Assembly: GCA_023055425.1 (NCBI GenBank)
Contig: JALGPY010000003.1
Span: forward strand, 77,351,491-77,415,490
Direction of reading: 5' to 3'
From: Linanthus parryae
Taxonomy: Eukaryota > Streptophyta > Magnoliopsida > Ericales > Polemoniaceae
Length of the DNA: 64,000 nucleotides
Shown: one piece after another, positions 35,216-43,741 of the stretch
Position numbering within the stretch: position 1 is the stretch's first letter
Layout: every line of letters begins with the position of its first letter
Program-made: the position numbers and the translations under genes
The notes under the pieces: generated by a model
Told to the model about the DNA's origin: nothing
Seen by the model: only the letters and a program-made list of their open reading frames with translations
Database searches by the model: none

Positions 35216-36540
35216 GTTCCACCCTTTCCCCAAAGACTAGTGGCCAATAAGATAAAATCAAGTCACCAAAACATCGTTGAAACATTTTAAAATGTTAAGA
35301 TAAACATCCCTCTCTTGGATTCTATCAAGCAAATTCCGGCTTATGCCAAATTTCTAAAGGATTTGTGCACTTTCAAGAGAAATCTTCAAGTGATAAAGAA
35401 GGCATTTCTCACCGAGCAAGTGAGCTCAATTCTCCAAAGTAATCTCCCTCCTAAGTACAAAGATCCGGGTTCACCTACTATCACTTGCACCATTGGAGAT
35501 CATAAAATTAATAACTCTTTGTTAGATTTGGGTGCAAGTGTGAACCTTCTTCCATACTCGGTGTATGAGAAGTTAGGACTCTGTGAGTTAAACCCACAAG
35601 AGTGACTCTCCAATTGGCGGATAGGTCCACTAGAGATCCTATAGGCATCATTGAGGATGTGTTGGTTCAAGTGAACCAATGCTACTTTCCGATTAATTTT
35701 ATTGTTTTAGACACCTCTCCATTGGCTAGTGGCACATCATCTATCCCCATTATTTTAGGGAGACCATTTCTTACTACATCTAATGCAATTATAAATTGTA
35801 GGAGTGATATGATGAATATTACATTTGGGAACATGACTCTTGAGCTAAACATTTTTAATGCATGTATTCACCCAAAATTACAAGATGGTGATGATGATGT
35901 ATGTGAAGTGAGTTGGGTAGAATCATGTGTTGAATATGTTTATACTCTAGCTACATGTTCCAAAGATTCAAGTGAGCTCACTTTAGAAGAATTGGAATTT
36001 TTGTGTGATTATGAGTCCCTTGCATCTCTTCTCATTGAAGGGGGCGATTTTGAGGAGGAGGAAGAGAAATTCTTAGCACAACTTGACAAAGAGTCAAGCG
36101 AGCTTATTTTAGAAGATTTAGATTTTTTGTGTGATTATGGGTCCCTTGCATCTCTTCTCATAGAAGGTGACGATTTTGAGGAGGAGGAAGAGAAATTCTT
36201 AGTACAACTTGACCAAGAGTCAACTCATGAATATTATAGCATTGAGAGTGATTTGTATGATAGAAATGAGTTTCCTTCCATAGTAAGGAAAACTCCAACA
36301 TATGATTTGAAACCCCCTCATTTAGAATTAAGAAACACATTATTAGGGGTTGAGGATAATCTTTCTAGCATGGCTAATGAAGATGACTTATTTTGTGATG
36401 ACTTAGAGGATATTCTAGGAGAACCGCCTCCACTAGAGATGGTGGATGGACCTTCAAGTAAGTTGGGGGGTCCAAGTGAAGGTTTTGAACACTTTGATGT
36501 CTTTTCTCACAGTCCTCCAATTGAGCACCATGAAAATTAA
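35216..36540 (+). pseudogene. Element C protease with acidic repeat tail
   Basis: LDSIKQIPAYAKFLKDLCTF and VSSILQSNLPPKYKDPGSP lead to the retropepsin LLDLGASVNLLP, in which the active triad reads Asp-Leu-Gly, as is usual in this lineage. At 35605 the frame ends (NPQE stop). A one-base slip continues in 35602-36540 with TLQLADRSTRDPIG and PIILGRPFLTTSNA, the end of the protease domain. Then, where RT should begin, comes a Glu/Asp-rich region containing a 42-residue tandem duplication. No RT motif is present. Confidence 0.82.
35968..36219 (+). repeat. 126-bp coding tandem duplication, two units
   Basis: Units 35968-36093 and 36094-36219 encode two 42-residue repeats of the form SSEL.LE.L.FLCDY.SLASL with FEEEEEKFL.QLD.E. 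The unit length is a multiple of three and the frame stays open. Confidence 0.92.
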
Positions 36541-38657
36541 TTCCATGTTGTGAAAGATGAGTTTGGAATTTTTCTAGATGAATGTATGAAATTCGCGAAT
36601 GAGAAGTCTTGCGTTCATATGTCAAAAGAGGATCTTAAAATTAATTTTTGTAGTGAAAATGTTGTTCTCATTGAAGGTATCAAGTTGACTAGTGGTAAAG
36701 ATCCTCTTTTTGAGTTTTCTCATGACTCTTTATCATTTTAAATTCTAAAGATGAGTCATGGTTTCCTCTCACAATGTGATGTCTCTTGCACTTCCTTTAA
36801 TATGAGCATTTTAAAAAATGTATTTGAAAAACAAAAGAGCGTTACCTTGTGCTCTTTTGATTTACATTTTGATTTAATTGATCCGGGTATTAGTTACCCA
36901 GTCTTTGTGCTTGAGACATTAGAGAATGTGAAAGGATAGTTGAGAATGCGAAAAATGAAAGGAGGTTACCTTGCCCCTACTCATTCTCATAGTCATAGGA
37001 AAGCTTGCCTTGACTACAAGAAATTAAAAGTCCAATGAATTGACTTCTTCAATCCAGATGTCGTGTATAGTACATAAATAAATCGTTAGTTCATATATTT
37101 GCTATTTTGTAGGTTTCTCTTGGAGGAGGACTTGGCCAAGAAAGCGAAAATGAGGTCCATCTATCCCTTGTCTCTTATATGAATTTGTATGCTCTTCAAT
37201 TGTTCTCACACATTGAGGACAATGTGATATTTTAGTTTGGGGGTGGAATAGACTTATTTCTTGATTACATGGTCACTTGCATGATTATTCTTTCATTAGC
37301 GATTTACATGAAAAATACAAAAAAATGAAGAAAAAAAATAAAAACCCAAAAAAATTGAAAAATCGAAAGAAAAAAAAAATGTTTGTGAACCTTTCATGAG
37401 ATTCCCGTGTCAAACCATAGATTTTTTCTTCTTTCTTTGGTAGTTTTATTTATTTTAGCCTTTCATCTTGAGTCTAGATTTTATTTTCTTATTTGATAGC
37501 TTTATTGAGTCTTAGGAAGTTGTAGTTGAGTCACTTGTTTCAAAAAAAATGAATATGAAAAAAAATGAGAAAAAGTGAAAAGGGGGAATTTCGGAAAGCT
37601 ATATGTTTTCAAATAATGAAATCTCTTAGTCCATGTTCTTTTTATTTTTATTTTTAAAAAGGAATTGTTTGCTTATACTCAATACATCTACACCAATATT
37701 CCACATTCCGCGATATCATGCTCTCACAAAGGGACACACTAAATTTACGTGTCATGTTTAAGTCCTTCAAGCTAAGTTGATCACATAAACTTTGACGTCT
37801 TCTACTTTTGATAAATGGTGCATTTTCTAAACCTATTTGAACTTCAAAAAAAAAGTATTATGATCGTTTTGCGGTGGAAACTTGTACCCTACTGGAGTGG
37901 TGGTTACCAATGACACCCCATGCGATGTCTAAGAAATAGAGGGTTGTCGGGGATATTGTTACGTCACCACCTAGATAGCTCCCTTGGTTTAGCTTAAAAA
38001 ACCCAATCGCTTGTATATTCATCTATTTTGTTGTGGTTCTTGGAGAGGCTTGGATTTGAGACTAAAAAAAAATAAATAAATAAATAAATAAATTATGATA
38101 AATCGCACCATCTACCAAAAATCCACAAAGGATCATACAAGCCCACAACCACATCTCCCCTTCTTAAAACTTTTTGTTCAAAGGTTTGGAGGTCCATCCT
38201 ACATGGGTGCTTTTGAATAAGTATGAGAATTACTAGTTTCATGTGATCCTTATTTTTGAAGGCATACTTTCTTGCGAATTGAACTTAATTAACAAGTTTT
38301 GTGGATCGCATGATTCACCTTCTACCAAACACTGTCCACATTTGTATGAGTATATGCTTAGACGTCCATAGGCTTCTTTCTCAATCTTTGTGTACATTGA
38401 GAATTTATTTGAGAAAATGTTTATGCATTCTTCTTTTCCCCCACCAAAAAAAATTAAAATTAGCTTGTAATCTTTAGGATTTTATTTTCTTTGATTTCTC
38501 ACTTAGGATAGATAATGTGTGTGTGCGTTTTTGTAGATATTTGAGTCTAGTTTAGAATTGTGTCAAGACTTATCTAGTTGAGTGTGTGTCTCTCATGATT
38601 AGTTCTTCACTAGTTTACTACTTATATCGCTCTCTTTGCTCGAGGACGAGCAAAAGG
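36541..38657 (+). other. Non-coding 3' region of element C
   Basis: Two short frames (36550-36741 and 36751-36939) continue the style of the acidic ORF and may be its broken tail. After 37000 there is no coding signal. The stretch contains A-rich runs, an AAAT repeat near 38066-38095 and an internal purine-tract-like motif at 37213-37246 (TTGAGGACAA ... AGTTTGGGGGTGG) like that of the Athila-like element at 792-824. Confidence 0.6.
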
Positions 38658-38669
38658 CTAGTTGGGGTG
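38658..38669 (+). other. Polypurine tract of element C
   Basis: CTAGTTGGGGTG sits directly before the 3' LTR start TGTTAAGG. Confidence 0.65.
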
Positions 38670-40571
38670 TGTTAAGGAACGTAAATTGCACATTTTAGTA
38701 TGTTATTGAACTCTTGATAACTTACTTTTATGCGTAACTAGTGTATTACAACCCTATTTCTAGACTTATGCTTGTTTCTTTTAGTTTGTATGGAATTTCC
38801 TTATTTTGTAGGAAATATTGCGCTTTAGAACTCAAGGAAATATTCCACAAAACTCAAGAGGCGATTCAAGGGAGCTTAGGAGGGCCAAAAAGACATGAAG
38901 AAGGTACTTGGAGTGCTTGATTAGAAGAATAGTGAAGACTTGAGAGGCCACGATTGAAGACAAAGAAAGTTAGAATGCGAAAGTTACATCAAAGGGGCTT
39001 ATTTGAATATAAACTAACGGATTGGGGATAAAGTGCAAGGTTCTAAACATTTTAAAGAGCTAATTTGAAGCATCTCTACCGGATGGGGGTTGAATTGGAA
39101 TTTTCTCAACGTTTTAAGAGGCAGGGGGTATTTTAAAAGCTTCTAGCAAAAAAGGGGTAGTCGGGTGCAATTATGGTGACTTGGAGCCCTACTCTCACGT
39201 CTTTTCCTCTCTCCCCGTCGCTAGAACAAACAACCCACGTTCTCCTCCATTTAAGCTTCCTCCAAGCTCGAACCAAGCCTCAAAACCTGACCAAAACTCC
39301 ACCAAATTGAACAAATCTTATACAAAATTGCCCCCCAATTAATTCTCTACATAGCCCACCCCTTAATTCGGCCCAAAACTCAGCAACAAGAAAAGACCCA
39401 ATTCACCTAGGGTTCATGAAGATTCCTAAAATCAACGATTGAGAGAAGATTGGTGCAATTCAAGGGTTGAGATGTTTACCCAATGCCTATATAAGCTAAG
39501 GACAAATATTGAAGAAGGGCTCTCCCACCTCACGAAATTTAGACCGAACCCTTGATCTCTCTCTCTCTCTCTTCTCTCTCCGCTTGGCCGATTTGTGGTT
39601 GTTCTTGGTGATTCCGTGCTTATTTTGAGCAAATTCGGAGCCAAGAACACCTAAGGGAAGAATAGGGTCAGATTCAAGGTTGTTCTTCATAGTTTTCTTA
39701 GTTTGTTCTTCATTTTTGGGTTACTTGGATACTTTTAGTTGATGATTATGGGTTACTTGGATATTAGTAGTTGATTTATTGTAGCTTGGAATCAAATTTA
39801 GTAGTTCGAATCAAGTATTAGTGACTTTGTTCATCATTTTGAGTTGAAATTGGAGACTAACTTGTGTATTCTTGAGTTGGAACTTGAATTGAATGAAAAT
39901 GTTCATGAAAATGCTTGATATCTCTTGTGTTTCTCTCTTAGACATGAGTAGCTAAGTTTGTTGTTGGTTGAAGTTGATGAATCTAGGTGTGTTGGATGTG
40001 GATTCAATTTTTAAATCAATGAGTTGAGAAGTTCCTCTTGTGATTCATGATTCAACAAGTGTTGGAATACAAATCTGATTTGTAGCTTCATCTTGTATGT
40101 GGATTCATGCTTGAATACACATACTTGTAAGTTGATATAACTTAGTTTTGGATTCCACTAGTGTTCCTCATGAATCATACTTGGATTTGACATTAGAATC
40201 CACACATCTCCTTGTAATATCATTTGGGTGTTTGATTCATGTACAACACTCCTAGATGATTAAACTAAGTCCAACTATTCTCTCAATCCTACAAACTCTT
40301 TTCATGTTTTAGATTCTCTTTAAGCATTTACTTAGTTTCTTTAAATTTTTTAACAAAATCCTTTCTCCATCAAGTTTCTCTTGGTGGATTTTGAAGCTTG
40401 GCTAGCTATAAAGCCTATGAGAAATTTGCCTTTTAATTTTAAGTTAGTTGCTTAGTTTACTAGTTGGCTCTAGAGTGTTTATTATCTTTCCCAATCCTTG
40501 TGGAAATCGACCCCGTTTTTTACTCGGGTACTACTTGTAGCGATATCCTATACTTGGGATTCGAACGAACC
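38670..40571 (+). repeat. 3' LTR of element C
   Basis: Aligns throughout with 31693-33614. It ends CGAACGAACC where the 5' LTR has CGAACGTACA. Confidence 0.9.
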
Positions 40572-40576
40572 TATTG

Positions 40577-41812
40577 GAAATCAAAGTTCTTTCTGATTAA
40601 CTAGCAGACAAAGCTTCAAAGCTTTGAGATTCACTGAGTACTCTTCACTGCTAAGTTCATGTGATTAAATCTGGGTTTGCAGGTAATTTCTTTGGGATTC
40701 ATAACTTGTTATGGATCTATTATTGTATATTAAAAGTGGTTCTATATTATGTTGTTTATATATCCATAAGATTGGATGTTTCCGCTAAGTTTATTTTCAG
40801 ACATAACCTAGCCCATCTTCTCTCATGAATTGTTGGCATATTGCTAATCAGATCTGGATGCTAGTTTGTCTGGATATTGCTTGATCTTGTTTGTTGACTG
40901 TATGCAAGGTTGTTGGGCGTTCCAACGTTCATAAACCAATCAAATAGCTATCCAAACATAGCTGTTGAAAGAAGCATATTAGGGAAGAGTATTTTTAGGC
41001 ATTCATTTCCTAAAATCATTCTGGTTGTTGCAGGCTGTTATTTTAAAGAGATCAGTGCTAGGAATTGAAGAGATACACAGAGACTGAGACTGATCATCGT
41101 GAGATTTGAAGAGTGCTACAAACAGGAGAGATCAAAACATTCAAATCTTCAAATTCATCAGGCCATTGACACTGCAGAAGCAAGATAACTCATCACAGAT
41201 TGAAGAACACTTCCAAGCCTTACAGCTTATCTCTGTTATGTTTTCTTCATACTTGTACGAAGCTTTTATTATTATTCTGTGTTCTTAAACCTCACAAACT
41301 TAGAAGTTTAGTTATTCAAGTGAACAACAAAGAGGTTCTTATTGCTTCAACAGGTTGTAGCTTGAACTAGATAGGTTGGGAACCACAAGCTGTATAGGTG
41401 AAAGGTAGCTCACTTAGGCTTGATATCTAGGGCTAAATCTGGATTATTAGTAAGAAGTTGTGTTAGAATCCTGGAGGGATAAGATCCCTCAGGCAGAGAC
41501 TAGGTCCAATTGTGACTGAACTTTATAAAATCCTTGTGTTCTTGTTGCTTACTTCATTTATATTTTCACTAGAGTCTAAATAGGAAGTTCCAAAGATTTG
41601 GAGTTTTCCAAATCTCAAAGCTTTGAAGCCTCTGTGTTCTGCAGTTATATTTCAAGTTTCTCAAATCTTTCTCGAAGCTTTGAGATATCAACTGCATACT
41701 CTACTCGAGTTTTAAAAAGACTATTTTTAGCAAAAGTTAGCATACTCTATTCAAACCCCCCCCCTTCTAGAATATTTGGATCCTTTTATTTTACTTACAT
41801 TACAAACTTTCA
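40577..41812 (+). repeat. 3' LTR of element B, second piece
   Basis: Resumes the B LTR at GGAAATCAAAG and ends ACAAACTTTCA. It has CAAAGCTTTG at 40617 and 41616 and a poly-C run near 41755. Confidence 0.88.
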
Positions 41813-41983
41813 CCTTACAAGCGACAGAGCAGCGTACTTTGTTGGTTAGCGGTGTTTCACGGGACCGGTGGCGGATTGAGTGGTCAGATGGTTCAGTTGA
41901 TACATGGGAGCCGGTCAACGTTATTGCTGGGAATTTTCCTCACATTCACCATGTGGACAAGGAGATTTCTAAGGAGGGGGATT
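41813..41983 (+). pseudogene. Element D chromodomain-like tail
   Basis: Starts with the right CCTTA TSD of B and continues the D pol frame with LLVSGVSRDRWRIEWSDGS and DTWEPV. This is the end of a chromodomain-like region, which in chromoviruses guides integration to chromatin. The purine tract AAGGAGGGGGA (41971-41981) follows. Confidence 0.7.
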
Positions 41984-42338
41984 TGACACGAGTACCACGC
42001 CTTTTTCCAGGTCCATAGCAGCAAATCGACATTAGCGGATGAGTAAACGACCCTCTCAATTAGATGATTTTGTCTCTTAGCCGTATGGGGCGTATTTGTT
42101 ACTTTTATTTCTGTTTGGGTCATTACAGTAGTTCATTTTACTTTAGGAGTGCTATTATTTTTTACCTTACAAGTTTTTAGGATGACTATTTAAACAATTG
42201 TTTTCTTTTTGGGAATATACCAGAAAATTGCTCCAACCCCTCTCCCGATTCTTCTTCTTCTTCGGTTCTCTTCTTATTTCTCACTCTTTATTCTGGTTTT
42301 TCTTGATTCGATTGCTACTTAGGATCAATCCAGTAACA
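41984..42338 (+). repeat. 3' LTR of element D
   Basis: TGACACGAGTACC to CCAGTAACA, 355 bp. After the right TSD (CGTGT, 42339-42343) the copia-A LTR E resumes. Confidence 0.9.
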
Positions 42339-43092
42339 CGTGTCCATTTAGGATATGGAGACAAAGGGATAGATACAACACGGTAACATTGGGCACATGG
42401 TTTGTCGGATCACTGACTTTTCTATTAGTTGGATGGCAAATACGTGTTGCTAGACACCGCTCTATGTTTGTAATAGTTACTACCCGCTAAGTAGATATCT
42501 ATGGGGTCACACACCCTATGGATTAAACTGGATTTGGACATTAATTAGTATGACTAATTAATCAAAAGGATCAAAACGCAACCAGAAGCTAAGTTAGTAG
42601 GACTAATTTTCAAGGTGGACTAATCCGTGTATGGACAGGATTAGTATTGGGGAAAATATGTAGTTAATAAGGAGTTATAAACTATATAAGGGGGCCTAAC
42701 ACTATTATTTCCAACAAAATAGTGATTAATGTGTGAGATAACAAAGCAAGGAGAGAGAGAGAGAGAGAGAGTTGAGGCGGAAGCCCAACCTGTCCGCCCT
42801 CCTGTGCCGTCGGCCACCCTAATGGCGCGCGGCCTCCTTGGTGCTCGTTGTTGCATGATCTTTGCCTCCTTCTTCCATTGCTAGAACTTAACCTGGAGAA
42901 GGATTGCAGCTGCAATCCTAGTTGTAGATATTCATAGAGAAGAGGAAACAATTTTTCGTAGTGATCACACAAACAAGGTACACAATTCGGTAACCCTCAT
43001 CATGTTATGAATGTTGGCTTGTGATCCATGGACGGCTTTGAGCAAGATTAATTTTTGGTATTCCGCTGTGTTACCTGCATCAAAACCCTACA

Positions 43093-43436
43093 GTGTTATT
43101 AGGTTTCTCCTATTCCAACTGGTAATCACATTTCATATACCAATGTCATGTTTATTCTACACTCTTTGTTTGACTGCTTGTTGTTGAGCCTATTCCACAC
43201 ATTATGTTTGTTCGCTAGTGATCAAATTCCTTTCAACACGTCTTGTATGAACGTTGGTGAGTGGATCTTATTCCACACTTTTAGTGTGACCAATGGTTAG
43301 TGGAGTTGAATACTTCTATTTCCAACTTAATTCACGGTAAGATTGGATTGCTAGTGTTGGGGTGCTACATAGTTACTGCATGAGCATAGATAGGTTAGGC
43401 ACATATGTAAGTAGAGGATCTTTTATGTAGCTAAGT
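43093..43436 (+). repeat. Flank repeat X, left copy
   Basis: About 340 bp starting GTGTTATTAGG directly after LTR E. It aligns with 60070-60400, which directly follows the 3' LTR of F. It has no ORF, and no LTR or primer-site character beyond a loose resemblance at the first bases. It ends near GTAAGTAGAGGATC and then joins an LTR tail. Confidence 0.8.
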
Positions 43437-43658
43437 TCTTCCGTTGCTAGCACTTGACGTGGAGAAGGATTCTAGCTGTAATCCTAGGTGTGGATATTCA
43501 TAGAGACGAGGACACAATTCTTCGTAGTGATCACATAATCAAGGTACACAATTCGTTAACCCTCGTCATGTTATGAATGCATGCCTGCGATCTGTAGAGG
43601 GCTTTGAGCTGAATCAATTTGTGTAACTCTGTTGTGTTACCTGCATCAAAACCCTAAA
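43437..43658 (+). repeat. 5' LTR tail of element F
   Basis: The last about 222 bp of a copia-A LTR, starting TTCTTCCGTTGCTAGCAC and ending AAAACCCTAAA. The primer site GTGGTATCAGAGCCACATG follows at 43659. Confidence 0.8.
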
Positions 43659-43741
43659 GTGGTATCAGAGCCACATGTCGTAGCGCATAACATGGTATTA
43701 TGTGCTACTGTTTATCAGTTTTTTACTATAATCGTTACTTT

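Larger units (their letters stand above)
31693..40571 (+). mobile_element. Non-autonomous Athila/Tat-like element C (gag and protease only)
   Basis: An 8879-bp element with LTRs of 1922 bp (31693-33614) and 1902 bp (38670-40571) and primer site TTTTTGGCGCCGTTGTCGGGG. It has a gag, a protease and an acidic C-terminal ORF, then about 1.4 kb of non-coding AT-rich DNA, a purine tract and the 3' LTR. There is no RT, RNase H or integrase, and no room or remnant for them. Full-length gypsy-type LTR elements with gag but no pol enzymes are known in plants as TR-GAG elements; they need enzymes from autonomous relatives. The TSD is GATTG/TATTG. LTRs differ at a few percent by eye, so it is older than element G. 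Confidence 0.88.
26978..41812 (+). mobile_element. Sirevirus-like Ty1-copia element B, defective, host of C
   Basis: 5' LTR 26978-28516, primer site TTGGTATCAGAGCTTGG, gag, protease and integrase. A deletion then removes RT, RNase H, any envelope-like ORF and the first about 136 bp of the 3' LTR. The 3' LTR (31526-31692 plus 40577-41812) is split by element C. The TSD CCTTA is perfect. Gag of the UBN2 type and KKKALKA-like motifs point to the Sirevirus lineage. Confidence 0.88.
23968..42338 (+). mobile_element. Gypsy element D (chromodomain-type), defective, host of B
   Basis: Two 355-bp LTRs (23968-24322 and 41984-42338) flank gag, protease, the first part of RT, the C-terminal part of integrase and a chromodomain-like tail. 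The tail is split off by element B. TSD is CATGT/CGTGT. The core of RT, RNase H and most of integrase are missing at a junction near 26325. The protein style (DSGSGHNFIHP, PYRYPYF, HIFHVSLL-type tail) fits Ty3-gypsy chromoviruses. Confidence 0.85.
23308..43092 (+). mobile_element. copia-A LTR E, split by nested elements D, B and C
   Basis: Pieces 23308-23967 and 42344-43092 together form one plus-strand copia-A LTR (TGTTGGAGTAG ... CAAAACCCTACA) of about 1.4 kb. The join point is in the GTCTCGTGTCC segment, shown whole in other LTR copies. No purine tract precedes it and no clear primer site follows, so it behaves as a solo LTR. The left flank is TTTTT and the right flank GTGTT, so no TSD is visible. 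Confidence 0.85.

Noticed and set aside
43093..43110. GTGTTATTAGG after LTR E as a degenerate primer-binding site
   Set aside because: Only about nine bases loosely resemble GTGGTATCAGAG. The same sequence follows the 3' LTR of F, where no primer site is expected.
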